DNA of 21,861 bases from Apopatosoma sp963618495 (GTDB taxonomy: Bacteria > Bacillota > Clostridia > Oscillospirales > CAG-272), in the NCBI GenBank assembly GCA_963618495.1, contig CAVESF010000029.1:1-21861 (forward strand), in the 5' to 3' direction. Under the pieces are notes generated by a model, which saw nothing but the letters and a program-made list of their open reading frames with translations, searched no databases and was not told the origin of the DNA. Below are positions 14,388-21,861 of the stretch, piece after piece; within the stretch, counting starts at the first letter, position 1; each line of letters begins with the position of its first letter. Position numbers and translations under genes: made by a program.

Positions 14388-14717
14388 ATGGAAAAGAAAT
14401 CGGAAAAACTGATGGATGTGGCGAAAATAGGGGCAAAAGGGCAGATTGTCATACCGAAATCAATGCGTGATATGTTTGGGCTTCGCCCGGGAGATACGCT
14501 GCTCCTGCTTGCGGACGGAAGCCGCGGCATCGCCATGAATAAGCTGGATTCTATCACAGACGCCGTGGAAAAAGCGATGATGGGCGAGCCTACGGCAGAT
14601 GACAAAAGGTTTGCCGCGGAGCTGAAAACCGTCGTCGAGAATAACATTACGACGGTGGAGGACGAAAGGCGGTTTGCCAACGAATTCAAAGTGCTTTCAA
14701 AGGAGAAAGAAAAATGA
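14388..14717 (+). CDS. AbrB/MazE/SpoVT-type transcriptional regulator
   Basis: 109 residues. A swapped-hairpin AbrB domain occupies about residues 10-54: KIGAKGQIVIPKSMRDMF, GLRPGDTLLLL, then MNKLD. This is followed by a polar, helical C-terminal tail. Such proteins bind DNA as dimers and usually repress nearby genes; no toxin gene follows, so an antitoxin role is unlikely. The ribosome binding site is very strong (GAGGAGG, 4 bases before the ATG). The stop overlaps the ABC ATPase start as ATGA, implying coupled translation and a regulator-transporter operon. The likely job is autoregulation of the exporter in response to an unknown signal; inference from context only. Confidence 0.9.
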   Translation: MEKKSEKLMDVAKIGAKGQIVIPKSMRDMFGLRPGDTLLLLADGSRGIAMNKLDSITDAVEKAMMGEPTADDKRFAAELKTVVENNITTVEDERRFANEFKVLSKEKEK

Positions 14718-15436
14718 CGGCGATAGAAACATCGGCACTGACGAAAAAATACAAGGATCTGACGGCGGTAAGCTCACTTGACCTTGTGATAAACGAGGGC
14801 GAGCTTTTCGCTCTGCTTGGCGTAAACGGCGCGGGCAAATCCACGCTGATAAAAATGCTTTCCTGTCTTGTGAAGCCGACCTCGGGAGACGCGAAAATAT
14901 TCGGTCACAGCATCATAACGGAAACGCACGAGGTGAAAAAGCTGATAAATGTATCTCCGCAGGAGACGGCTGTCGCGCCGAATCTATCTGTGCGCGAGAA
15001 TCTGGAATTTATCGCGGGCATCTACGGCGCAAAAAATCCGGGGGACAGCGCTTCCCGCGAGATAGAAGAGATGGGGCTTTCCTCCGTCGCGGGCAAGAAA
15101 GCAAAAACGCTCTCGGGCGGTTGGCAGAGGCGGCTCAGCATAGCGATGGCACTGATATCGGAACCGAAACTGCTTTTCCTCGACGAGCCGACGCTGGGAC
15201 TTGATGTCATCGCAAGGCGCGAACTGTGGAGCGTGATAAAAAAGCTGCGCAGTCGTACGACGGTCATACTCACGACGCATTATCTTGAGGAGGCGGAGAA
15301 TCTCTCGGACAGAATCGGCATAATGTCACATGGTTCGATTGTCGCCTGCGGCACGGCAGAGGAACTGATAGCACTCTCGGGCAATGGAAATTTCGAGGAT
15401 GCTTTTGTTACGCTGGCGGGAGGTGAAAACGCATGA
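14714..15436 (+). CDS. ABC transporter ATP-binding protein
   Basis: 240 residues, cytoplasmic ATPase subunit of an ABC-2 type exporter. Walker A is GVNGAGKST (36-44), Q-loop Gln83, signature LSGGWQ (133-138; Trp where Met or Gln is commoner), Walker B LLFLDEP (153-159), D-loop LGLD and switch His188 in TTH. It resembles drug/bacteriocin-exporter (CcmA/NatA-like) ATPases. It is coupled by 4-base ATGA overlaps to the regulator upstream and the permease downstream. The substrate is unknown. Confidence 0.95.
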   Translation: MTAIETSALTKKYKDLTAVSSLDLVINEGELFALLGVNGAGKSTLIKMLSCLVKPTSGDAKIFGHSIITETHEVKKLINVSPQETAVAPNLSVRENLEFIAGIYGAKNPGDSASREIEEMGLSSVAGKKAKTLSGGWQRRLSIAMALISEPKLLFLDEPTLGLDVIARRELWSVIKKLRSRTTVILTTHYLEEAENLSDRIGIMSHGSIVACGTAEELIALSGNGNFEDAFVTLAGGENA

Positions 15437-16164
15437 AAAGAATGTTTGCTTTTTCAAAGAGAAATGCAAAGGAGATGCTGCGCGATGGCGTGACGCTCTT
15501 TTTCGGTATAGATTTCCCGCTGATACTGCTGCTTCTCATGACTGCCATTCAGGCAAATATCCCTGTTGAGATTTATAACATCGACAGGCTCGCGCCCGGC
15601 GTTGCCGCATTCGGACTGTGCTTTCTTTCGCTTTTCTCGGCGATGCTTATCTCCAAGGACAGGACAACATCGTTTCTCATGAGACTTTATTCTTCGCCGA
15701 TGACGCCGTCGGATTTCATCCTAGGCTATACATTGCCGCTCGTGCCGATGGGCATAGTGCAGAGCGCCGTATGCTTCGGCGTGGCAACGATATTCAGACT
15801 TTCCGTGAGTGTGAATATCCTGCTTGCGATAGCCGTGCTTATCCCCTCGGCTCTGCTCTATATCGCGATAGGTCTGCTCTGCGGCAGTCTCATGAACGAC
15901 AAGCAGGTGGGCGGAATATGCGGCGCACTGCTGACGAATGTTTCCGGCTGGCTCTCGGGTGTCTGGTTTGACCTCAAGCTTGTCGGCGGCGCTTTTGAAA
16001 AGATAGCCGGCGCGCTTCCGTTTGTGCATGCCGCCGATGCCGCAAGAGCCGCGATAGCGGGCGATTATGCCGCCATCCCGATGCATCTTGCTGTCGTGCT
16101 TGCATACGCGGTCGTGATATACATACTCGCCGTGGTCATTTTCAGAAAAAAGATGAAGATGTGA
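15433..16164 (+). CDS. ABC-2 type transporter permease
   Basis: 243 residues with about six hydrophobic segments (roughly 24-42, 55-74, 96-118, 123-150, 160-178, 217-236) and a basic C-terminus (FRKKMKM). Short soluble loops and the SSPMTPSDFILGY segment after the second helix are typical of ABC-2 permeases. It forms the membrane channel for the preceding ATPase, presumably as a dimer; the likely function is export of a drug, peptide or polysaccharide precursor. It is the last gene of the operon. No strong terminator follows at once; the first stable hairpin is the compound palindrome at 16250-16301. Confidence 0.9.
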   Translation: MKRMFAFSKRNAKEMLRDGVTLFFGIDFPLILLLLMTAIQANIPVEIYNIDRLAPGVAAFGLCFLSLFSAMLISKDRTTSFLMRLYSSPMTPSDFILGYTLPLVPMGIVQSAVCFGVATIFRLSVSVNILLAIAVLIPSALLYIAIGLLCGSLMNDKQVGGICGALLTNVSGWLSGVWFDLKLVGGAFEKIAGALPFVHAADAARAAIAGDYAAIPMHLAVVLAYAVVIYILAVVIFRKKMKM

Positions 16165-16510
16165 GCTTTTTTACACAGGGGAGGTAAGAGATTCTTTATG
16201 ATTTTGTAGGGGGGCGGCGACGGCACCGACCCGAAAGATATATAAAGATACTTTTCTTCTCTCGTACTTTTGGTCATGCAAAAGTACGATAAAGGAAAAG
16301 TTACTTGAGATTATTTTTGATGGTGATGCGGGCAATGCCTTTTCACCTTCGCCGCCGCAAGCCGGCGTTGCGTGCGAAAATCATCACAATGCTGTGAATT
16401 ATTGCGCACAGAAAGATATAATATGCTAAAAACAATACATTTTCACTATATTTTTGGCAAATAATGCTTATCAGTTTTTTACAGCATTATAAAAAATATT
16501 CCGAAATCTA
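16165..16510. other. Non-coding stretch with several inverted repeats
   Basis: No plausible gene on either strand. It contains the palindrome at 16250-16301, a GC-rich imperfect inverted repeat (GCAATGCC 16332-16339 with GGCGTTGC 16364-16371, one G-U pair), and ATAATGCT/AGCATTAT (16461-16468 and 16483-16490). The mixture of repeats and lack of coding suggests an inserted non-autonomous element or regulatory RNA structure; this is not decided by the sequence. Confidence 0.45.
16250..16301. repeat. Compound palindromic element
   Basis: Inner perfect 11-bp arms TCGTACTTTTG (16262-16272) and CAAAAGTACGA (16279-16289) around GTCATG. They are nested in outer 7-bp arms ACTTTTC (16250-16256) and GAAAAGT (16295-16301), with symmetric 5-base internal loops. 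It looks like a REP- or MITE-type repeat, or a long hairpin after the ABC operon; only one copy lies in this window. Confidence 0.55.
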
Positions 16511-16539
16511 TTGACAATCGCACGCGCGTGTGGTATCAT
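16511..16539 (+). promoter_or_regulatory. Promoter of the CapD-like gene
   Basis: TTGACA (16511-16516), 17-base spacer ending TGG, TATCAT (16534-16539), an extended -10. Start near 16546, which supports translation from the ATG at 16590 rather than 16554. Confidence 0.8.
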
Positions 16540-16589
16540 AAATTTGTTATCGCATGATTGATCAACTATACTTTGCGGAGATGCTTTTA

Positions 16590-18596
16590 ATGAACAGAGA
16601 TAATAATAAAAATTCCAGGCATACTATCGTATCCGGCAGGATACTTCTTGTGGGAAGAAAATGGCGCCTTTTCATGATAGACGCTCTTTGCTACTTTGCG
16701 GTGTTTTTCACTATGTACGGGATAAGCTCAATACGCGGAAACGACGGAAGCATGGGCGTGAAAGAGCTTCTGCTTTGCGCTCTCCTGATGTGGGGATTTC
16801 CTTTTGCGGCAAGGCTTATCATAGGCTCCTATAATTTCATCTGGAGATATGCCAATTACAGCGCATATCTGAGAATAGTTTTTGCCGATGCGGTCGGCGG
16901 TGTGGCGGCACTGCTTGTGACAAAGTTTGCGGACTGTACGCTCGGATTCTGGCGCAGTGTTTCGATTATAGCCGTTTCCTGCGTGGCGACGCTCTCCTCG
17001 CGCTTCCTCTATCAGTTTATTTACAGAAATATGCATGTACGCGAGCAGGATAAAGAAGCACCCTCCCATAAGATAGGCGTTGCCATCATAGGTGCGGGCA
17101 GAGTCGGTGCACTTCTTGCAAGTGAACTGCTCTGCAATCCGAAATCGCATTATACCCCCGTATGCTTCATTGATAAAAACAGCGATAAGATAGGCTCCGT
17201 CATAAACGGAGTGCCTGTTTACGAAGAGGACAGGGAAACGATAACCCGTCTGAAAAATCTCCCGATACAGGAGGTATTCATTGCCATTCCCGATATATCG
17301 AACGAAACGGCAAAGGCACTCTACGATATGTACAGCGCCACGGGATGCAAGGTAAAGCTCTATGATTTCCCGCTTATTGAAGTAGGAGCGGGGAATCCGG
17401 ATGTCGCTCCCGAAAAGCGCGTGATTCGCGAATTTAAAATAGAAGATTTGCTTTTCCGCAAATCTATCGACATAGAAAAAACGCATATGGTGAATTTCTA
17501 TTCGGGAAAGACCGTGCTTGTCACGGGAGGCGGCGGTTCCATAGGCAGTGAGATATGCCGTCAGATAGCGAAGCTGAAGCCGAAAAAGCTCATTATTCTC
17601 GATATCTATGAAAACAATGCATACAGTATTCAGCAGGAGCTTATCCGCAAATACGGCAAGTCGCTTGACCTATCGGTTGAGATAGCTTCCGTGCGCGACA
17701 GGGCAAGACTGGACAGCGTCTTTGCCGAATACCGACCTGATATCGTATTCCATGCGGCGGCGCACAAGCATGTTCCTCTCATGGAGCACAGCGGCTGCGA
17801 GGCGATAAAAAACAATGTCCTCGGTACATACAATACCGCCGATATGGCAGAGAAGTACGGCACAGCAAAGTTTATCCTGATTTCCACGGATAAGGCGGTC
17901 AATCCGACAAATATCATGGGCGCTTCCAAGCGCATGTGCGAAATGATAGTGCAGTGTCGCGCCGACAGCAAAACCGCTTTTGCGGCTGTCCGCTTCGGCA
18001 ATGTACTTGGAAGCAACGGTTCCGTTATTCCGCTTTTCAAGAGTCAGATAGCGGCGGGCGGTCCCGTCACCATTACCGACAAGCGCATAATCAGATATTT
18101 CATGACCATCCCCGAGGCGAGCCAGCTTGTGATGGAAGCGGGCGCAAAAGCGTCGCGCGGCGAGCTTTTTGTGCTTGATATGGGCGCGCCTGTGAAGATA
18201 CTCGACCTTGCCGAGAGCATGATACGCATTTCGGGTTTCACGCCTTATGTCGATATAGAGATAAAAGAAATCGGTCTGCGCCCGGGCGAAAAGCTCTATG
18301 AGGAGCTTCTCATCAAGACGGAAAACTTAAGCAAGACGGATAACAAGCTTATTTTCATCGAAAAGGACGCTCCGCTCTCCCGCGAAGATGTGGAGGGCAA
18401 GATAGAAATTCTCCGCCGCGCCGTCGATGAGTCGAAAAACGAGATTTCATCGGATAAGATAAAGGCGGCGCTCAAGGCGACCGTCCCCACATACAGGAAT
18501 CCCGAAGAGGTCAATCTCGAGGCGGAGAAATCCGAAGAGATGAAGATGGCAGAGCATGAGCAGCATGAAGAGCATGCGCCGGCTCTTGCGGTCTGA
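16590..18596 (+). CDS. CapD/PglF-like membrane nucleotide-sugar 4,6-dehydratase
   Basis: 668 residues. Four N-terminal transmembrane helices (about 27-47, 56-79, 93-112, 121-142) precede a CoA-binding-like Rossmann region (IIGAGRVG, 166-173) and a large SDR catalytic domain. The NAD loop is TGGGGSIGSE (312-321), HAAAHKHVPLME spans 388-399, and ISTDKAVNPTNIMGASK spans 431-447, the altered catalytic set of the WbpM/PglF/CapD group. RPGEKLYEELL (564-574) is also typical. It probably converts UDP-GlcNAc to the 4-keto-6-deoxy sugar at the inner face of the membrane, starting modified amino-sugar synthesis for capsule or glycans. The tail is acidic and His/Glu-rich. The ATG at 16590 has GGAG 9 bases upstream; the in-frame ATG at 16554 would leave a leader of only about 8 bases. 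No glycosyltransferases are adjacent. Confidence 0.92.
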   Translation: MNRDNNKNSRHTIVSGRILLVGRKWRLFMIDALCYFAVFFTMYGISSIRGNDGSMGVKELLLCALLMWGFPFAARLIIGSYNFIWRYANYSAYLRIVFADAVGGVAALLVTKFADCTLGFWRSVSIIAVSCVATLSSRFLYQFIYRNMHVREQDKEAPSHKIGVAIIGAGRVGALLASELLCNPKSHYTPVCFIDKNSDKIGSVINGVPVYEEDRETITRLKNLPIQEVFIAIPDISNETAKALYDMYSATGCKVKLYDFPLIEVGAGNPDVAPEKRVIREFKIEDLLFRKSIDIEKTHMVNFYSGKTVLVTGGGGSIGSEICRQIAKLKPKKLIILDIYENNAYSIQQELIRKYGKSLDLSVEIASVRDRARLDSVFAEYRPDIVFHAAAHKHVPLMEHSGCEAIKNNVLGTYNTADMAEKYGTAKFILISTDKAVNPTNIMGASKRMCEMIVQCRADSKTAFAAVRFGNVLGSNGSVIPLFKSQIAAGGPVTITDKRIIRYFMTIPEASQLVMEAGAKASRGELFVLDMGAPVKILDLAESMIRISGFTPYVDIEIKEIGLRPGEKLYEELLIKTENLSKTDNKLIFIEKDAPLSREDVEGKIEILRRAVDESKNEISSDKIKAALKATVPTYRNPEEVNLEAEKSEEMKMAEHEQHEEHAPALAV

Positions 18597-18623
18597 GCGC
18601 TGACCTGCTACGCGAAAACAAAA

Positions 18624-18649
18624 AATGCCTCGGCGAAAGCCGGGGCATT
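18624..18649 (+). other. Stable GAAA-loop hairpin between capD-like and alkD-like genes
   Basis: 11-bp stem AATGCCTCGGC/GCCGGGGCATT (one T-G pair) closed by GAAA on the plus strand. There is no T-run after it on the plus strand, but the minus strand reads TTTTTTGTTTTC right after it. It is either an mRNA-processing or stabilising hairpin for the plus transcript or a terminator for antisense transcription. Confidence 0.6.
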
Positions 18650-18671
18650 GCTGTAGATAAGGAGAATCTGC

Positions 18672-19349
18672 ATGAAAGAAATTTATGAAAAGCTTCTTTC
18701 CCTATCGGATGCGGGATATAAGAAATTTCATTCGGCATTGATACCGGATATCCCGCCGGAGCGCATAATCGGCGTTCGCGTGCCGCTTCTCCGCGCCATG
18801 GCAAAGGAAATTTCAGGGACGCCCGAAGAGGAAGCTTTCCTCTCGGAACTGCCGCACGAATATTATGAGGAAAACAATCTGCACGCTTTCCTGCTCGAAA
18901 GAATAAAGGATTATGACCTGCTGATATCGGAGATTGAGCGTTTTCTGCCGTATATCGACAACTGGGCGACCTGCGATGGTCTGCGCCTTAAAGCACTCGG
19001 CAGATATCCGCAGAAAACGGCGGAAAAAGCGCTCGGATGGATGAAGAGCGGGCATACATATACTGTGCGCTACGGTATAGGCACGCTGATGAACTTTTTC
19101 CTCGGTGAAAACTATGCTTCCGAATATCCCGAGGCGGTTATCGCCGTGAAAAGCGATGAATACTATATCAATATGATGCGCGCATGGTATTTTGCAACGG
19201 CACTTATCGGACATTATGACGATATAGTGAAAATCCTCGAGACCGGCAGGCTTGATACTTTCACGCATAACAAAACGATAAGCAAGGCTCGCGAGAGCTA
19301 CCGTATCACGCCCGAGAAAAAGGAATATCTGAAAACGCTTCGAAAGTGA
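18672..19349 (+). CDS. AlkD-like DNA alkylation repair (HEAT-repeat) protein
   Basis: 225 residues, all-helical HEAT-like repeat protein of the AlkC/AlkD family. IDNWATCDGL (95-104) carries the Trp98...Asp102 pair with the same four-residue spacing as Trp109/Asp113 of Bacillus cereus AlkD, and Arg133 in TVRYGIG could be the third active-site residue. AlkD excises positively charged alkylated bases such as N3- and N7-alkylpurines. Many clostridial homologues are annotated by similarity only, so true glycosylase activity is not certain. AAGGAG lies about 7 bases before the ATG. It may be co-transcribed with the capD-like gene across the hairpin at 18624-18649. It converges with the lipoprotein gene. 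Confidence 0.88.
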   Translation: MKEIYEKLLSLSDAGYKKFHSALIPDIPPERIIGVRVPLLRAMAKEISGTPEEEAFLSELPHEYYEENNLHAFLLERIKDYDLLISEIERFLPYIDNWATCDGLRLKALGRYPQKTAEKALGWMKSGHTYTVRYGIGTLMNFFLGENYASEYPEAVIAVKSDEYYINMMRAWYFATALIGHYDDIVKILETGRLDTFTHNKTISKARESYRITPEKKEYLKTLRK

Positions 19350-19358
19350 ATATGAAAA

Positions 19359-19380
19359 TGCCGCCCGAAAACGGGCGGCA
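19359..19380 (-). terminator. Terminator between converging alkD-like and lipoprotein genes
   Basis: Perfect 9-bp stem TGCCGCCCG/CGGGCGGCA with an AAAA loop (plus reading). The minus strand continues TTTTCATATT, so it best serves the leftward lipoprotein gene; it also lies 9 bases beyond the alkD-like stop. Confidence 0.75.
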
Positions 19381-19397
19381 CTGATAAATTTGCGGGT

Positions 19398-20210
19398 TTA
19401 TTTTGTTATATACACCACTGTCAGGCTCACGGGGAGCTTTACTGTGAACTCATTTGAAAATGTTTCGTTCTTGGCGGAATATGAAAATGAGAAATCACCG
19501 GAGAAGTCGAGCATATCATTTTCATATATGCTCCTGTCGTAGAGCGCTATGCCGAGCCATGGATAACCACTGACAGTCAGTTCGCCTGTGCCTTCGCCGT
19601 AGGTATTTTCGCCTGCGGCGACAGTCACTCTCCATTCATAGCTTTCTCCCGCCTTTATCTCCCAATGGTCTGTCCTTTCGGGACATCCTTTGCCGAAGCT
19701 GTCCGTGGAGTGAAGCGAGTGTCCCTTGCCGTCGGAGAGGGAAAACTCTATCTCATGATTGTGCTTGTCGCTCATGTTTTCGCGGCAGAATGTGGGCAGA
19801 AACTGCCAAAACGATTTTCCCGAGGTGTTTGTCACTTTCACATCGGCATAGAAAAACTCATTGCTTTTCACATAGAAATCCTTGCCGAGCGTCTTGCTGG
19901 AATAGCCGTATACCGTGACCTCGAGCGTGATGCCGTCGGGGGTTTCGCTGACGGAGAATGTCTGCTGCGCGCTCACTTCATCGGCGGGCGCGACAGCGGG
20001 CGGCTCGACTATTGGCGGCTCGGCAACGGATGTAGTGGACTCCTGGGAAGTTGTTTCATTCTGCGATTCGGATGTTGCAGAGGTTTTTGCGGTGGTTTGT
20101 GTATCCGAAATGGTTGTGTTACTGGTAGACTCAATCTGTGATGGTGCACATGAGGTGAATAAGCATAAAGCTAAAAGTGTGCTCAAAATTAAAGCGAACT
20201 TGCGTTTCAT
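19398..20210 (-). CDS. Putative lipoprotein of unknown function
   Basis: 270 residues. A basic N-terminus, hydrophobic stretch and lipobox-like LFTSC (Cys21; Phe at -3 is unusual) suggest export and lipid anchoring. Residues 22-65 are a Ser/Thr/Gln-rich flexible linker, then a Pro/Val segment (PPIVEPPAVAP). The C-terminal 190 residues look like an all-beta, immunoglobulin-like domain (FFYADVKVTNTSG, GESYEWRVTV, YGEGTGELTVSGY) similar in style to DUF4352-like extracellular domains; I do not recognise a specific family. The ATG at 20210 is chosen over 20228 because GGAG lies 8 bases before it and the signal peptide then starts MKRK. It follows the S8 protease by 27 bases, so the pair is likely co-expressed. 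Confidence 0.8.
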   Translation of the reverse strand: MKRKFALILSTLLALCLFTSCAPSQIESTSNTTISDTQTTAKTSATSESQNETTSQESTTSVAEPPIVEPPAVAPADEVSAQQTFSVSETPDGITLEVTVYGYSSKTLGKDFYVKSNEFFYADVKVTNTSGKSFWQFLPTFCRENMSDKHNHEIEFSLSDGKGHSLHSTDSFGKGCPERTDHWEIKAGESYEWRVTVAAGENTYGEGTGELTVSGYPWLGIALYDRSIYENDMLDFSGDFSFSYSAKNETFSNEFTVKLPVSLTVVYITK

Positions 20211-20237
20211 TTTAAAATCTCCTCTCAAATTATAAAT

Positions 20238-21861
20238 TTATTGGATGCTCCATGCTACGCCAAAATAAATATCATTATTATAATTTGCTGTGTCGCTACT
20301 TGTAATTTTGATTGTATATGTACCGGAAACTTGCGGTATAAATTCGACGATTTCAACATTGTTGTTGGTTGTTGCGGAAATCCAGCTGGGAAATGCGGAA
20401 TTAGGCGAATATACCATTAGGTTTAAATCTGGCATGGGATATGTGGTGACATTTAAACTTGAGTGATCTGTACCAATGATTACTGGAACCGAGTAAGCTA
20501 AAGAGACTCTTACCGTAGAGCCGACTTCTGCACTTGTTACAGTGAATGTATATGAGTAATCATTATACGGTGAGGTAATGGTACTACATCTTGTTTGATT
20601 ATTTACTGTTGTCTTAATTGACTCGCTTGCACTGAGCAAGCCTGCGCCTACCTGCATATAATTTATTCCGGAAGTTGATCGTTGCGTAGGAACATAGTGA
20701 TGAATTGTATTTGTATTTACAGATGCAGTCAAAACTGCTTTTAGCATTTCCGGAGAATAAATCATCATAGGGTCAGCTTCAATCAGCAGTGCAGCCGTAG
20801 CTGCCACTCTTGGAGCTGCCTCGCTAGTGCCACGTGGACCTATTGCGCAAATATCAGGCTTTGAAGCAAATGTATTTCCTGTATAATATCCTGAAAAACT
20901 TGCTAAAGAGTAGTTGGCGCCATTTCGTATCAGTGAACCTACTGTCATTATATTATATGCCATTCCGGGAGGACCTATCATTGCGCTTAAATTGGCAGTA
21001 GCGGCAACGAGAAGAACATAGTGATTATATGCTATATGATCAAACCATTTTGATGTATTCCCATAGTTGCTATAGCCGTCGCCACCAGCAGAAAGACTCA
21101 TGCTAATTACATTTACTCCGTTATCCAATAACCATTCAACATGACTTTCAACGGATATTCCTGCATGACCAGTGAAATAGTAGTCGGCATCAGGAGCGAT
21201 TTCTTTTAAAATACTTGCTACAAATCCCGAATGAGTCCCATTATATGTTCCGTTCATCGCTATAACATTCATACCTTGTGTTTCTGAATCGTTTGGAATA
21301 CCCACATCAAAGACGCCTATTTTTACTCCTGTACCTGTAAATTCTTGCGTATTTAGCACCAAATTTGATAATTGGTCATATTCGTCATAATTGTATGTGA
21401 CGATGTCATCAGGAGTATATAATTCGTAGTAGTCAATAGAAATAACAGAAGAAATTTTACTTAATTTAATAATATCTTTATTATCGAGATTGACTATAAT
21501 CATAGGCGCATATTTGCTGATATATATGATGTCATCAGTGTTTATTTCTAAGTTTTTCGAGATAAAATCGTTATTTTGATGCGCATATACATTCCTTACA
21601 GAAGAGCGGTAATTTTCTATTACCGTTTTAGCTGTCAAAGTTTTTTCTGAATTTGTTAATGTAAAAAATGCTGAATGAGATTTGTCATTGCTTGACATTT
21701 GTGATATTGAATTAATAACAGCCGCTTTAGGCGTGCTTATGTCAGGTGGTGTGATCCAGATAGATACGGGCAATTTTGCTGTGTTAGTGAGCATTTTATC
21801 CGACAGTTCATCAGATATTTTATTGTCGATTTTTGCCGAATAATTTAGAGACGATAAGTTG
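20238..21861 (-). CDS. S8 (subtilisin-like) serine protease, 5' end outside window
   Basis: At least 540 residues; the frame stays open to the window edge, so the ATG at 21794 is not the true start. The triad, numbered from that ATG, is Asp163 (GVFDVGI), His188 (GTHSGFVAS) and Ser324 (GTSEAAPRVAA), with oxyanion Asn268 (AATAN). The preceding about 150 residues form a propeptide-like region (KLPVSIWITPPDI, ISSVISIDYYELY). After the catalytic core, residues about 400-518 form a beta-sandwich resembling a pre-peptidase C-terminal domain (TFTVTSAEVGSTVRVSLAY, VSGTYTIKITS). It is probably secreted and processed; the signal peptide would lie beyond the edge. The gene is clearly AT-richer than others here, which may reflect horizontal transfer. 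The stop lies 27 bases before the lipoprotein ATG. Confidence 0.92.
   Translation of the reverse strand, partial: NLSSLNYSAKIDNKISDELSDKMLTNTAKLPVSIWITPPDISTPKAAVINSISQMSSNDKSHSAFFTLTNSEKTLTAKTVIENYRSSVRNVYAHQNNDFISKNLEINTDDIIYISKYAPMIIVNLDNKDIIKLSKISSVISIDYYELYTPDDIVTYNYDEYDQLSNLVLNTQEFTGTGVKIGVFDVGIPNDSETQGMNVIAMNGTYNGTHSGFVASILKEIAPDADYYFTGHAGISVESHVEWLLDNGVNVISMSLSAGGDGYSNYGNTSKWFDHIAYNHYVLLVAATANLSAMIGPPGMAYNIMTVGSLIRNGANYSLASFSGYYTGNTFASKPDICAIGPRGTSEAAPRVAATAALLIEADPMMIYSPEMLKAVLTASVNTNTIHHYVPTQRSTSGINYMQVGAGLLSASESIKTTVNNQTRCSTITSPYNDYSYTFTVTSAEVGSTVRVSLAYSVPVIIGTDHSSLNVTTYPMPDLNLMVYSPNSAFPSWISATTNNNVEIVEFIPQVSGTYTIKITSSDTANYNNDIYFGVAWSIQ

Noticed and set aside
14388..14717. Antitoxin of a toxin-antitoxin pair
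   Set aside because: The AbrB/MazE fold fits, but the coupled downstream gene is an ABC ATPase rather than a toxin.
16554..16589. Upstream in-frame ATG for the CapD-like gene
   Set aside because: Only about 8 bases after the predicted transcription start, with no ribosome binding site; the GGAG at 16577-16580 serves the ATG at 16590.
16728..17486. 252-codon minus-strand frame
   Set aside because: Antisense to the CapD-like gene; composition and lack of motifs indicate a shadow frame.

Overview
The window looks like chromosomal DNA from a Gram-positive, probably clostridial (Bacillota) bacterium. The evidence is indirect: textbook sigma-A promoters (TTGACA-17-TATAAT type), strong GGAGG ribosome binding sites, an S-layer-homology protein, an AbrB/SpoVT-fold regulator, a clostridial-style S8 protease and the rsmI/trmN6/metG/tatD gene neighbourhood. 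Base composition is moderate for most genes and clearly AT-richer in the right-hand protease gene and in the XRE regulator near 5.5-6.3 kb. I cannot name a species.

Layout. (1) 59-4967, minus strand: a four-gene nucleotide-sugar operon transcribed leftward. It holds a UDP-glucose-dehydrogenase-type enzyme fused to an N-terminal helix-turn-helix domain, a galacturonokinase-like GHMP kinase, a sugar-1-phosphate nucleotidyltransferase and a UDP-glucuronate 4-epimerase. Together these can make UDP-GlcA/UDP-GalA both de novo (oxidation of UDP-Glc, then epimerisation) and by salvage of free uronic acid (kinase plus pyrophosphorylase). Upstream lie two strong promoters with an intrinsic terminator between them. 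(2) 5050-5169: tRNA-Cys(GCA) with its own promoter and terminator. (3) 5499-6392: an isolated, AT-rich XRE/winged-helix regulator. (4) 6539-14267, minus strand: a long leftward block of NERD-domain membrane protein, SLH protein, SpoU-type RNA methylase, TrmN6-type methylase, RsmI, NagA, MetG and TatD. NagA has its own promoter and a pair of palindromes spaced 21 bp apart, so amino-sugar status may influence metG-tatD. (5) 14321-16164, plus strand: an AbrB-like regulator translationally coupled to an ABC-2 exporter (ATPase and permease), with a candidate operator at the promoter. (6) 16165-16589: non-coding, with a compound palindromic element and the promoter for the next gene. (7) 16590-19349, plus strand: a CapD/PglF-type membrane nucleotide-sugar dehydratase and an AlkD-like HEAT-repeat protein. 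(8) 19398-21861, minus strand: a lipoprotein preceded by an AT-rich S8 serine protease that runs off the window edge.

Themes. Nucleotide-sugar and cell-surface chemistry recurs: the uronate operon, CapD-like dehydratase, NagA and SLH protein. The most unusual item is the DNA-binding domain fused to the dehydrogenase that opens the uronate operon, together with its attenuator-like leader. No CRISPR array, transposase, phage gene or rRNA was seen.
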